This document shows positions 1-12,086 of a DNA stretch of 64,000 nucleotides, one piece after another. Under the pieces are notes generated by a model. The model did no database searches. It was not told the origin of the DNA and saw only the letters and a program-made list of their open reading frames with translations. This DNA comes from Dimorphilus gyrociliatus (lineage: Eukaryota > Annelida > Polychaeta > Dinophilidae). Numbering within the stretch: position 1 is the first letter of the stretch; every line of letters begins with the position of its first letter. Location: positions 40,692 through 104,691 of the forward strand of contig CAJFCJ010000046.1 in the NCBI GenBank assembly GCA_904063045.1, given 5' to 3'. Made by a program: the position numbers and the translations under genes.

Positions 1-2335
1 TTGAAGCAATCAGGTAACAATTAATTAATAACTCTAAAAAGTCAAATATGAAATATGACAAACAGATGTAGCAAGAGTATTACAGTTGAAACAATTGATA
101 GTGATGGTAAAGAGTGTAAAGTGACAGATAAATGCCTAAAAGTACCACAAAACTGCCATATTAAGGCAAAAGCAGATAATTCGGCCAGCGCAATGTATTA
201 TCCATTTAGTGGGGTTTGTATTGCTCTTTTATTGGATAAAGTATCATATTGTAATCTTAATGAATCTAGGCTACAAAGTTTTGTGATGATTCTAAAAATA
301 CTCCAGAAAAAGAAAGACATAATTCTGATGCTCCAACACCACAAAATTATTTCTGCGATGGCCAAAGTGCTTGGGATGTTTTAAGGGAATTGGATGATTT
401 TAAAAATGACAATAATCCACCGATTGCTGCACAAGAAAAGATTGATTTCACACCAAATTTTCTAATTTATCGGCAAACTTCAGACAAACTAAATATTGTG
501 CTAGTTCTTGATGTTTCAGGCAGTATGTCAAATGTACCGAGTGGAGCTGTAAATCCCTTAAGGCAGATTGTATATTCAGCCTGCATTGAGTACATAACTG
601 ATTATGTGGTTGCTGGTGATCGCATTGGTATTGTGCAATTTAATAAGCACTCCCTTCTCTTACAAAGTTTAATAACTGTAACGAGTACGAATAAAGCAGA
701 AATCCTACAGAAAGTTCCTAACTATGCTTCTGGTGGAACTTCCATCAAGTCTGGAGTACAAGGCGGAGTAGCGGCGTTAGGTAAGGCTGCTCGAGGAGGT
801 ATAATAATCCTCATGACGGATGGAGAATCCGACAATAACGATTTACAACAAGCGAAAAATATTGCTGATAGCTCAGGCATTACTGTCTACAGCGTGATGT
901 TAACGAGAGATGCGACGCCTTTTCTAAAGGCTATAGCAGACGCCACTGGTGGACAAACGTATTTTACAACTGGACAAACAGTATCCAATAATGAACAATC
1001 GGTTTCTGAAGTTTTACGTAGCATTGGGAATATTCAAGAAGGTCTCCGCTCAAGAACAAATTCCTACAGCCAAAGAGATATAGCAACACAAGTGTCGAAG
1101 AACGTTGTAAATATCCTACCAAGGCAAAAGCAGACGACCCAATTCTGGATTGATCAATATTCTATTAGCTTCTCCCTTATTATATCTACTCTTGTTCATC
1201 CTAATACTATTCAAATTGAGTTGATATCGCCAAATGGAAATCAAGTTGACATTAAAAAGTTTACAAAAATTGATTCCACATCTAATACTATAAAGATAAC
1301 AGTTTCGGCCTCTGTCGGTAAATGGAGATACATTGCTTCAAGTGTATCCGGAAGTGTTAATACGAGAATAAATGTTGACGTCATATCCTACACCAATAGC
1401 CCAAGTTCTCAAATTTCATTCACAGGAAAGTTTAAAACCACTTTTATCGACTTTAACAAAAATATCGAAGCTGTAAAGATCGAATCGATGCTGTTTATTG
1501 GAGATTACGCAATAAGAAAGGCTGAAGTTGTGGCACATGTATTCCTCGCTGGTATTCTTGTTGAAAAAGTTCAACTTAATGACGACGGTATTGGTGCCGA
1601 CGCGTTTGCTAATGATGGAATATACTCTGGATATTTTTCCAACATAACCAGCAATGGAAGATTTACTGCAAGATTTACCGCCATCAACTATGAATCAAAA
1701 GCATTCTACTCTACAATAAAACAATCTGATGGAATAAGTGACCACTCTAATGGCTGCTCTCCACCGTCATCAGAGATAAAACTTTTAAGTCCATTTGAAA
1801 GAATAACAGCAGGAAATTTTCTGGATGTTGAAAACTTCAAACAAGGAGTAGACTATTTTCCACCAAGTAAAGTTAAAGATTTAAAGTTCACTGGTGTGAA
1901 TACAAAAGAGCAAGTCATATCATTCGAGTGGACTGCTGTTGGTGACGACTGGAATTTTGGAGTTGGTAAGTTCAGTTTTAAATTGCTACATAATTATCGT
2001 TTTGATACAAGAAATACTGAAATGTAGCAACAAAATATGACCTCCGAAAATCATCATCGTCAAAGTCTCTAAGAGAGAGATTTAATTCAACTACACTACT
2101 CGAAGGTATTGAAAATTTAAAGCCAAGGAAATCAGGCGAAAAAGAGAAATTTCAAATGAAAATTTTAGAGAATTGCAAAGATAGCTTTTTCGTTGGGCTT
2201 ATGGTTATCGATGATGCTCATCGTACAAGTAAACTGTCTAACGTAGTATCAGTTCCATACCATTGTGGATCTAGTACCATTAATATCCAAATTGCGTCTA
2301 TTCTTGCTGTATTACTAAGTTATATCTTTCTGTAA
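1..2335 (+). CDS. Calcium-activated chloride channel regulator (CLCA), 5'-truncated
   Basis: CLCA family: secreted or surface metal-dependent self-cleaving proteins that modulate calcium-activated chloride channels. Exons placed by reading frame and GT-AG: before 14 (cut by the window), 66-213, 270-1965 and 2028-2335, with introns of 52, 56 and 62 bp. The frame before the vWA domain has the family's Cys-rich stretch, including FCDDSKN and YFCDGQSAWDVL. The vWA domain opens with the MIDAS motif DVSGSM at 510-527 and contains GGTS and TDGES. After it comes a beta-rich region, then an FEWTAVGDDW segment typical of the CLCA C-terminal fibronectin-like domain. The last exon ends in a hydrophobic tail (IQIASILAVLLSYIFL), which suggests a membrane or GPI anchor. 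The zinc-protease domain with HExxH would lie upstream, outside the window. The stop codon lies inside the target duplication of a MITE that begins at 2337. Confidence 0.9.
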
Positions 2336-2336
2336 T

Positions 2337-2518
2337 GGGGTCGACAGATAACATCCATAAATGACAAATTTCAAGGCTAGAATTTCGATTGAAATATGCT
2401 TAGCAAAACTGATTTCTACTTAGGAGGCTCTCCTCTATTGGAAAAGGTTAGGCACAGCCAAGCGCTGGGTTAGGGTTAGGGTAAAAGCAACAATTTGTGG
2501 ATGTTTTCTGTCGCGTCC
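2337..2518 (+). mobile_element. MITE, type 2 ends, with 9-bp target duplication
   Basis: A 182-bp non-coding element. Its ends are imperfect inverted repeats: GACAGATAACATCCATAAAT near the left end, and on the right the complement of GACAGAAAACATCCACAAAT. Inside lies GGGTTAGGGTTAGGGTAAAA. The flanks are TTCTGTAAT (2328-2336) and TTCTGTATT (2519-2527), a 9-bp duplication with one mismatch. No coding capacity. Confidence 0.85.
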
Positions 2519-2648
2519 TTCTGTATTTTCTATTAACAATACTCTTTCCTCCTTTAATTTCTTTTAATAATAAATTGAGCGATCTAATGATAAAGAACAG
2601 CTTCACAATAGTCTCCATCGCAAAGAACATCTAAGAGAACAGAAATTC

Positions 2649-3726
2649 GGGACCGGTCAAAAATGAGTATGGGAAAACTCGTCCCCTTTTTGGGAAAACT
2701 CGTTCCTTTTTTTTGGGAAAACTCGTTCCTTTTTTTTGGGAAAACTTGTCCCCTTCTTTGGGGAAAACTTATCCCTTAAATTGATAAATAATGAAATAAA
2801 TAAAAATAAATGAAAAAATGACATATTGAATGAGAATTGGGTAGAAAAAAAAGTAGTTGCTCACTTCCTGTTGACAACTGTCTAAAGTGAAAAACCATAA
2901 TTTGATAATTTGGCTTAGTTATTAAAGGTCTGTTGAGAATAGAAATTTGTGAGTATATTGTTAAGATTATAGCTTATTATAAGTAGATTAGTTTATGTCA
3001 AATATGTGTTTTATTGCATTTTTTCAGTGAAACATCAAATTGAAAGATGGCTCCTGTTTGTTCAACCTGTAAAAATCGATTTTATGGCAGACAAAAAAGA
3101 ATAAAATGTGTTATATGCAATCAAATTCTTCATGAAAAGTGTCTTCAAAGTAAGTGTTACAATCTGTATAAACTGAGTATTATTATCTTCTTTTTTTCAA
3201 AGACCAGAGTCAGTTCATCTGCACCCTTTGTGAAACATTTCTAAAAAACAAATCAAGATACCTAATGAACCAGAAAAGAGTGGATCAAGATGAAAATATT
3301 GTAGCTTTGGGTGAGAATGGTCCCTCTGAAAATCCAGAACAGGGGGATACTGATACTTACACGAATCATGATGATAGCACACAAGACTTATTAGAGATGA
3401 GTGGTGAAAATGAAAATCATGCAGCTATGAATGAGAATCACTTGTCTGAAAATCAAGAACAAATGCAAATAGATACTAACATGGATCATGAGAATTATAA
3501 GGAGATAAATGAAGGAGAGGAAGAAGAAGAAGCAACATATGTAGATAAAGAGTTTAAAGTTTTGCTTGGTGGAAGTCAGAGAGGAAAGGATATTTTATAG
3601 ATAAATATATTATAACATTCTTTTCGAATTCTCTTACTATATAAGGGGACAAGTTTCCCCAAAGATGGGGACAAGTTTTCCCAAAAAAGGGGATGAGTTT
3701 TCCCAGGGATGAGTTTTCCCGTTCCC
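2649..3726 (+). mobile_element. MULE-type DNA transposon, internally deleted copy
   Basis: The left end begins GGGACCGGTC and runs into tandem units of the type TGGGAAAACTCGTCCCCTTT (to about 2775). The right end (about 3643-3726) holds the same units inverted, as in GGGGACAAGTTTTCCC. Between them is only the N-terminal part of the transposase gene (3047-3600). The FLYWCH and DDE regions are gone. It abuts a truncated Tc1 element on the right. No target duplication was found, so the right boundary may be rearranged. Confidence 0.7.
3047..3600 (+). CDS. MULE transposase N-terminal fragment (Cys/His finger plus acidic linker)
   Basis: Two exons, 3047-3149 and 3203-3600, joined across a 53-bp GT-AG intron. 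Exon 1 begins MAPVCSTC, then FYGRQK, KCVIC and HEKC. Exon 2 supplies FICTLC, completing a CxxC...CxxC...HxxC...CxxC treble-clef-like finger. A long Asp/Glu/Asn-rich linker follows. The protein ends at FKVLLGGSQRGKDIL, which is where the FLYWCH domain starts in longer copies (compare 50727 and 53146). The finger with YGRQK recurs at 50727, and a related finger at 52882 and 17246. It is therefore a conserved part of this transposon protein, probably for DNA or protein binding. Non-autonomous remnant. Confidence 0.7.
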
Positions 3727-3730
3727 ATAT

Positions 3731-4652
3731 GAGCATATCTTTATTCTCTCCCACAGTTCATTCTCTGAATTGAATTGTGCCCCATCATAAACCAAATTTT
3801 TAGTCAGGTGCCACACATTTTCTATTGGGCTAAGATCAGGGCTCTTTGCTGGCCAATCAATTGGATGTATGCCATTTGTCCTGAATGCTCTCCTGGTAAC
3901 TCTTGTTGTGTGACAACCTGCATTGTCTTGTTGGAAGATATAATTTCTCCCCATTTTATCTGAGATTTCTCCAATCACAGGGAGAATATCTTCTATAATA
4001 AAGCAAGAGTAATTTTGAGCATTTAATTTTTTGCTCACCCTCCAAACCTTGAACACCCCATCTGATGTTATTAGTCCCCAAACCATTACTCCACCTCTCC
4101 CCATATTTTTTGTTAACCTAAACTCATTTTCACTGCTATTTGTCCAGGTCCTGAAGTCATCAGGACCACTAAGTGAAAATCTGACCTCATCCATAAAAAT
4201 CACCCTTGACCAATCTATATTATCCCAAATGCTATCTAAACAATATTGTTTTCTGCGCAAGCAATTCTTGGGAGTCAAATCAACTCTTTGCCTTATCCTC
4301 TGTAGGTAAAATAGGTAATAAGTACAGAACTTAACTAAGAAAAGTAATATTGTTGAAAAAATTTCTGTTTCAGATGTCTATTTAAATGCAATTCCAGGAT
4401 GTCTGGTTTTTTTTTGTCTCACGGCCAAATAAAGAAAAAAAATTAAAAATTATTACAAAATTTTTGCTAATAATATTCACAAATTTGATGATTTTTCTCC
4501 AAGATTTTTTGGTAATATGTAAATATAACTCTTTTTTTGTGTAAATTTAGACAAAAAAAAGCAAATTTAAAACAAAGATAACAGTTTTCGGGTGTTTTAA
4601 AAATTGGCCTATCAAATTTTACAGTGTCCGGATATTTTTGTCCCTTACTGTA
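3731..4652 (-). pseudogene. Tc1-like transposon, truncated at its 3' end
   Basis: The reading frame from 4278 down to about 3731 has Tc1/mariner DDE landmarks: FMDEVRFSLSG (first Asp), FQQDNAGCHT (second Asp) and SPDLSPIENVW (Glu). The 5' terminal inverted repeat lies at about 4619-4650. On the minus strand it reads CAGTAAGGGACAAAAATATC and is followed on the plus strand by a TA target dinucleotide at 4651-4652. The N-terminal helix-turn-helix part between 4278 and 4619 is not readable. The 3' end is lost: after WERIKI the frame runs into the neighbouring MULE's terminal tandem array. Inactive. Confidence 0.75.
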
Positions 4653-4659
4653 TATTAGT

Positions 4660-4925
4660 TGATTTTTTGAAACATGAGGCATCTTTAATTGCAGTCTTTC
4701 AAAAGCTCAGATCAGAAAAGAAATTGAAAAATTGAATCTATTGGAGAAAACTGCCAATATTTATTCTCAATAGAAATCTCTTCAATTCTCTCAATTTCTA
4801 TCCATTTCCCTTTGAATATTTTACTTTTTTCTCTATTTATTAAATATATATTCACGTAGATAAATGTATCATAACATTCTTTTCAAATTCTCTTACTAAA
4901 TAAGGGGACTAGTTTTCCCATTCCT
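4660..4925 (+). mobile_element. 3' end remnant of a second MULE
   Basis: Starts with a decayed frame containing EASLIAVFQKLRSEKKLKN, which resembles the transposase C-terminus at 48790-48850 (ESSLIPVVEKLLSEKRLKK). It ends at 4860-4920 with a sequence nearly identical to 3601-3660, including a final GGGGACTAGTTTTCCC unit. It is the right end of a sister copy of the MULE at 2649-3726. Confidence 0.55.
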
Positions 4926-4927
4926 GC

Positions 4928-5107
4928 CAATGAAATATTTGAAGGTTAGATTTCAGGCTGGGAAAAGGTTAGGATGAATAAGATAACTGTTAATTTGTTC
5001 TTAGGCAGGTCTCATCTAAGGGTTAGGGGCATTCAAAAAGGTTAGGCATAAACAAGGGTTAGGGTTAAGGTAAAACCATAGATTCGTGGCCATTTTCTAC
5101 CACATCC
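4928..5107 (+). mobile_element. MITE, type 1 ends, left end lost
   Basis: From AATGAAATATTTGAAGGTTA to TGGCCATTTTCTACCACATCC this matches the intact copy at 30949-31162, with the telomere-like stretch inside (AAGGGTTAGGGTTAAGG). The first ~20 bp, with the left inverted repeat, are missing at the junction with the MULE end. Confidence 0.8.
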
Positions 5108-6369
5108 CAGAAATTCTCATCATCACCATTATTGTAGTTAATGTGCTGGCCGAGTTTGATTGCAAGCGAACTGAAAATGAGAGTACAACTTTACTATCTT
5201 CAATTGTGGAATGAGAACATTGGCTGAAAAATGATATTGAAGTTGAATCTTTTCTCAAAAGCATCATATCATTGTACTGAAAGTTGTACATCAATATTAA
5301 TATTATCTATACTTCTATTTACTTTGGACAAATAAATTTGGAAATAAAAGGAAACCTATACCCAATCCACAAAAAGAAAACCTTATCTCTTAAATTTTTA
5401 TAATAATAAATTTTGTAATTTTTTGTAATTGGCAAAAACCCACATAATCATTCACCAATAAAAAACTTGGAAACAAGAATTTGTATAAGAGATGAAATCA
5501 ATGACACCTGTTCAACAGATGGAAATTCATTGTACTCAATATAATATTATGTATCAATATAATAATGATATTAGAGACAATCATACTGAAAACATAAAAG
5601 CAGACAGTCAAAACAGGTAAAATATTTTGTGGTATGTTTTTAAAATAGAACACATTACTTTTGAGTGAGTTGTTTAAAAAATGTATTGTATTTTGAAATA
5701 TTTGAAAAATATTGAATACAAATTGTAAATAACAAACAATCAATTGTTAGAAATTAAATTTAAGACATGCATTCTCTTTTGCAGAGATTTTCTAATAAAA
5801 TTTCCATAATTGAAAATGTCTTTACTGGCCCTTTCTTCTGTTATTGGTAAATATTTTTCACAATGGAAATAATATTCAGATTTCTATAAAAAAAGGATCA
5901 AAATAAAGAATGTTTTTAATGTCTAAACAACTAAAAGTATCTTTTTATTACTCTGTAATAAAGAGAGTTTCCAAAATCATCATTACTAATTGCTAAACAA
6001 TCTTGATGAGTAGTTTTAACAAAATTAATCAAGTAGAAATAGCATTTCAGATATTTATAATTCTTGAAAAAGTTTTTATCAACCTGAAATTTGAAATCTT
6101 CCTTTGAAGAATATAGATAAAAAGAGAGTAGGTTGATATTATTATTTAGCAGTTTAACATCTGTTACAAATGAAACAAAAAGTTTTACATGAAAAAAACA
6201 TTTGGCAGAAAATATCCAATTTTTAGTGTGTAGAATAACAGTCTATTGGATGTTTTCTGTAGTCTGTTTTTTATACATTGCTGTGTTATATTGTTTTTTA
6301 AATTTTCCAACAGTTTTTTTCTGTAAATAGAAAAGATATTTCTGTTTGAGTAAATGAAAAGTGAAGATA
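5108..6369. other. Intergenic, no gene seen
   Basis: AT-rich sequence. Reading frames are short, low-complexity and Phe/Ile/Asn-rich. I see no recognisable protein, RNA gene or repeat. The left part may hold the 3' flank of the receptor gene that ends at 6370. Confidence 0.4.
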
Positions 6370-9300
6370 TTATATAGCAAACTTTTTCTCTCTCTGATTG
6401 AAGCAGTGTCTTTTGTAACATAACTGCAAATGATTTATTATAAAAATATAAGGGTTAAGTAGTGAATTTAATGGGATAAGGCTAATGACAACTATAGTGT
6501 AAATATCATTTTTTATACTTAGAACAATTAATTTGGATAAAATTGCTGAGAATGTGAAAAAAAAATGAGTTAGATTTATAAGAAATTTATAAAATTTACA
6601 CTAAACATTCTTACAAAGAAGAGAAACCGGAAACCAGCATAAAACATTTGAAATTGTCATAAGAATAACATTTGTTGATAAACTATTTCTATTCTTTAAT
6701 AAACTAGTTGATTTGATTCTTAATGCTAATTTTCCATATAAAATGCATATAACAATGCTTAAAAAGAAAATAAATACTCCAAAAGTTAATAGTGAAAAAA
6801 TCCATCCTTCAGTCCTATCACTTCTAATTTGAATGTTAAAACATATTGTTGATTTTGAATAGTAATTCTATTTTAAATGAAAAAAATATAATCCAAAAAA
6901 TAATTTTTAAAAAATGTTTACACTATAAATGATAACTGGTAGAGTTGATATAAATATTAGCAAAGATGTTCCTACAAGTAGGATTATTCTTTTATATTTG
7001 ACTATAGCTGGAACTTTGAATAAATGCATGACAGCTTCGTAATGTTCCGTCGCTAAACCTAAAATTGAACATATTGAAAATAATAGTGAAAATGTTACCA
7101 GAGTGCCAAGAATTGAGCAAGTTGTACTAAATCTCCAATTATCCTCATTTTCTAAATAACTTGTACCAGAGAAATGAATATCGGCAATTGCAATAGAAAT
7201 TATATAAATTCCAGTTAATAAATCACCAACAGTTAGACAAATTCTAAATGATTTTGATTTCAATTTCACAAAAATTGATAAAAACAATGTGATTAAGTTT
7301 CCTATCACACCAAATGTTCCAAGAATCCAAAATAATATTCTTAAATAAATTGATGGAATTATATTTTCACAAGTCAGAAAATCATTTGGATTTGGTACAC
7401 ATTTCACTAAATTCTCTAAAACTTTCCATCCTAAACAACACAATTGGAAATTTTCATTTTCAATTTTATTCAACTTTTTCATATAATTTGTAAAATATTT
7501 TATATATTTCACTGGAAATTTTGTATTCTTCATATACAAAACTCTAAGATTTATTAGATTTTTAAATGAAAACTTTTCAATAAATTTTATAAAACAATTC
7601 TCCATTTTGAATATTTGTAAATTTTTTAAATATTTAAAAATATATTTTCTTGTAATTGAATGAATTTTTGTTGTTGAAATATCAAATATTAATAGATTTT
7701 TCATTGGAAATTTGAAAATTTTATCCAATTTTTCAATAGGATTATTTGATAAATTTAATTTTTGAAGAATGGTAAATTTGTTGTTGTTTAAAAATTGTAA
7801 TTTTGTTGAATTTGTATAGACAATATGTAATTGTATAACATTTGGAAAATATATATTTTTCCATCTATCTAATAGATTATTAAAAGAGATTTTCATGATA
7901 AAAATATTTGAGAGAATTTTCATATTTTCTATTCTTAACATAAAATCTCCATTTAAAATTACATGTTTAAAATTTGTATCTAAATTTATCATTTGTAATG
8001 ATTTTTTTGTTTGACAATCAATTGAAAATGGATTTAAATATTTGCAATTCTTCAAGGAATTTTGTTTAGGAAAATCACAAAATAATTCATCACTTCCTTT
8101 TTCACAATCTAATTTACCATTGCAAAATTGATGGTGTGCAATTATTTTACTCTCATTTCTACATTTAAAATATCCAGTTGGTGTGTAGCTGTCTATTTTT
8201 TAAAAGAAAAATGGATTTTTTATTCTACATGTTTAAGCAATATGGAATTTTTTTTATATTAACCACAAAATAATTCATCATCATTGTTATAGCAATGATT
8301 GATTCCATCACAAACTCTTTCAATACTTATGCAAAATCCAGAATAATAACATTTATATTGGAATTTTGAACAATTATGATTGTCACAATTTTTCAATAAT
8401 GAATAAGGATATCTAGCTTTTGTTATCATATTGCCTTTTGTATCATACTCTATAAAACACTTTTCAAGTGTTAGTATGTCTAATTTATCTTTTTTTTTAA
8501 AAACATTTTCACATTGATTTTCATCTTTTCCATCAAAACAATCCAACATAAAATTACATTGTTTCTCTTTAGTTAAACATATTCTGTCACATTTTAATTG
8601 ATATTTATCATTACAACCTATAAGAAATATTTATTTAAATAATTCATATTGCAGTTGGATTTTCAGAGAAAATATTCCCTATTTTTGGAACTAGATGAAT
8701 TAAAAAAAAAGCACACATCCTAAGAAATTCTCAATGGAGGTTTTTTTTTATTTTTTTACTGAAAAAAACTGGGAATATTTTATCTTTGTATTAAATATTG
8801 TATACTATTTTTATAGTATTTCTCTATTGCTTCCTCTTCATTACAAATCTCATCAGTTGAATCAAAGCAATTGATTTCATTATCACATATATTCTCAATA
8901 TTAATGCATTGTCCATTGTGGCATTGACTGCAAAAAAATGAATGATTTCTTTCTTGGAATGTTTTTCAAAGTTATTGTTAATAACAATTTATCTTTTCTT
9001 ACTAACCTTTCTCCACTTTCATTACACAAATGGAAATCTTTGAATTGGAGTGTTTTTTTTAAATATTAATTGCACTTTTTGTTTAATTAAAGAAAAAAAT
9101 ATTCTCACAACAAAACCTTTCATCTGATTGATCAGAACAATCATAAACAAAGTCACAAAGTAAAGAATAGCTAATCATTTCATTATTTGTTAAACATTGA
9201 ACATAATTGAATTTATTATGATCACAATCAATTTCGTCTTCATTAGAGATGCAATCATTTATTCCATCGCAAACGTAGACATAATTGATGCAAATTTTAC

Positions 9301-9380
9301 TCAATTTACAGAAAAACATTCTTTCAGAACAATTAAATTTCTCATTTCTTATATGAAAAAATCCATGGAAATTGTAATTC
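6370..9380 (-). CDS. LDLa/LRR relaxin-receptor-type GPCR (type C LGR), 3' exons
   Basis: Class A receptor of the LGR-C/RXFP type, at the plasma membrane. Exons on the minus strand: about 9103-9370 (two LDLa modules), about 9007-9065, 8806-8927 (LDLa), 8264-8617 (LDLa modules), 6922-8192 (last LDLa, leucine-rich repeats, hinge, TM1-TM4), 6615-6867 (TM5-TM6) and 6370-6545 (TM7 and tail). LDLa modules show the CDGINDC...EDEIDC calcium-binding pattern. The hinge NFQLCCLGWKVL, then CVPNPNDFLTC, leads into TM1 as in LGRs. TM6 has CWFP and TM7 has NPYIF. The DRY motif is replaced by EHY (ATEHYEAVM), which may change G-protein coupling. Introns of 54 and 69 bp separate the last three exons. The 5' exons at 9407-12086 probably belong to the same gene. 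A paralogue lies at 19446-20734. Confidence 0.85.
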
Positions 9381-9406
9381 TCTGTTCAGATATCAAAAGT
9401 GTTGGT

Positions 9407-12086
9407 CTAATTTTGAAAATGTTGACATTTTACACCAATGTAACACTTTATTAATATACTTAATAAATATTGTTTCTGGCAAACTATCAAGTTTTGTTTG
9501 GATTTACAAGAAATTGGTTGTAATAGCATATTTTGTATTTCATTTCTTAATGAAGAAAAAATTATATTTACAAAATTAGAAAAATAGAAAAAATACCATT
9601 TTACTTTGCTAAGGAAACTGCTAAAGAAAAACATTCATCTAGTAATTTGTATCTTGAAATTTTTTTAAAATTGTTAGCCTCTTTCTCAAGTTCTCCATAG
9701 GTAATCATGCTATTTCTTTGTGAAATTTTATCAAATATTCCAAGCAATGAAAACTGGTAATTGCTTGTTGTGACTGTAATTTTTCTTTTCTTATGATATT
9801 TCTGTTTTAATTCTAATTGTTTTTTTTTTGTAAAGAAATCTTGTCTATTTCTTAAATAAATGTCTAACTTGTAAAAATATATTTTGTTTTTGTACTTGAA
9901 GAGAACATTTTCAACTTTTTCTCATTTAGTATAAAATGGCCAAAAATTTGTAAATAGTATGTTAGAAAAATTTGTTGATTTGTAGGGAAATCAATCAGTG
10001 TCATGTTTTTAACTGAGCAAAATTTTTCAAATTCTTCTATTGGTGTAGGAGTTTTCATCAAATACAATTTAAAGCATGTATTTTCAAATAAAAATGAATT
10101 ATTTTCCATACAATCTTCAACTATTTAGATGAAAAAAAACAACAAACAAACAAAACACATATCACAAATCTTTATAATAAAAAAAAACATTAACTGTTTT
10201 TAAAATTCTAACTTTCAAGTTTTGAATTTCTACAACTTAATTCTATTCCTCCAAATTGAGATGGAATCTGATTAATATTTCTAGTTAAAAACAAAAAAAG
10301 AATAGTCAATTGTTGAATTGAAATTGAAACAAGTTTTTTTGTTGTTTTATACAATTCAGTTATAATTTTACAATTTTCAATTATGTTACTACTGTTATCA
10401 TCACATTCAAAATGAGATAAAAATGAAGTAACTCTTGATGGATTATCATAATCTTGAAAGAGACTTTTTTGTGATATATTTGAAATTTCTCCAGATTTAA
10501 ATCCAAAATATTTGCAAATTAATTGACAAATTTTTAGTGTTAAAATTTTTATAATAAAAAACATATTTCTCATAAAAATGACAACTTTACCAGAAAATTC
10601 AGTTAGTGTATGATTGTATTTAAAATTGAGTATATTGCTATTTTTATCCAAAAAGAAGAATTTTTTATCTAGAAATTTATGCAAAATGTAATATTTAGAT
10701 TAAAAAAAAGTATTAAAAAATGAACTTGAATCAATTGTAGTGTTATGACAAAATTTAAAGCCATTTTCAATATAAACAAAGTTTTTAGAAGGGTATGGAT
10801 AAGTTAAAGCATGAAAAATGGGTAAAATATTCTTTCCAGTAGAAACTGTTGTAATCACCAGAAAAAGAGTCTAATAATAAGAAAAATATTTTTTTTTTGT
10901 TATATTTTCTAATCTAATCTTACACTCTCAGAGTTTATAACAAATTTTTGGGATTCTTTGAAATATGGTCCAAATACTTTAGACTCTATAGAACAAAGGA
11001 AATTATACATTTCAAAATTGTATAATCCAGTTTTTGTAAACACAAGAATTCTATATCCATAAATTTTTGATTTGATAATTGTTGATTGCTTAAATATTTT
11101 GGAAATTGGTTGAGAAATAGAGTACATATCACTGGCAAACACTTCTTTTGTAATCTCAATATCTGGAAGAAAGTTAAACAAGAGAAATCTTGAAAGGAGA
11201 AGAGGAGAATATGTAATAATTATACCATCAATTTCTTGAAAAGAACAATAAACTCTACTTTGAGTTTTATAGTATTTTGTTCTATTTATAATTAGTTCAT
11301 CTTTTCCTTTTATTATTAATTTAATAATAGAATCATTTTGTAAAATACTTTTTTGATCTTCTACTACAAAGTTGACTTTTTTACAAAAACTTTTTCTATC
11401 ATCATTCAAATTGGAAGAAATGTAAAAGTAGTCATTTTTATGGTTTATTATTAATAAATATTTGGAAATTCCTTCTTTCATTGCAAATAAAACTAAAAGG
11501 TTAAAATTGAGTAATAAAGAATTTCTTTCATTTTTTTTCTCAATTCTAATTTGTTTACCTGATGAATTGTTCTTTATACATTCCAAAAGTAAACGATATC
11601 TTATCATTTCATATCCTTTACTGAAAAAAAAACGATTTAGAGAAGTACATTAAGGATACAGGCCAACTAGCCCTCTTCCTCAATTTTCAATTATAGATTC
11701 ATTTTAGATATCTTATCCATATGCACAAAAAGGCTCTTTGTTATCATGCTATGCTAACAATCTATCCAAACTTATACTTACAATTTGCAACATGGAGTAC
11801 TATTGATAAGTTTTGTTCCACCTTTAATACTACCATCTATTGTAAATTTGATTTTTGCCAATAAAGGGTCAAATCCATTTTCTTTACAGTAAATAAACTT
11901 ATAATGTTCAAAAAATATTTGAGTCTTTTCATCATAAACAATCCGATATATCTGTCCATTATTTCTTTTTCCAAATATAAAACATTTATAAGAATTATCA
12001 TTTTCTTCATGTTTTTCAAAAATTAAATTTTCCACTTGTTTAGAAGTTTGAAATAAAAACATTAAGAGAAATATGCATTGGATCAT
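9407..12086 (-). CDS. Ectodomain exons upstream of the LGR-type receptor (signal peptide, SRCR-like, C-type-lectin-like)
   Basis: A run of minus-strand coding blocks with plausible splice sites. 11782-12086: starts at an ATG, with signal peptide MIQCIFLLMFLFQ, and ends ...STPCCKL before GTAAGT. 10909-11625: opened by a polypyrimidine-AG acceptor, unrecognised, hydrophobic. About 10715-10871: short block containing YPYPSKNFVYIENGF. 10208-10670: contains ICQLICKYFGFKSGEI and HFECDDNSSNIIENC, resembling an SRCR domain. 9864-10109: NTCFKLYLMKTPTP then FCSVKNMTLIDFPTNQ, resembling the start of a C-type lectin domain. About 9610-9860 and 9407-9545: further Cys-containing sequence. Order, strand and phase fit one large receptor gene continuing into 9380-6370, but individual junctions are not proven. 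It could instead be a separate secreted-protein gene. Confidence 0.5.

Noticed and set aside
55-384. Separate 109-codon gene at the left edge
   Set aside because: Only its first part (66-213) is coding, as an exon of the CLCA gene. The rest is a 56-bp intron and the next exon read in the wrong frame.
3775-4309. Plus-strand frames at 3775-3963 and 4031-4309
   Set aside because: They are antisense to the Tc1 transposase, which carries the recognisable DDE motifs on the minus strand.
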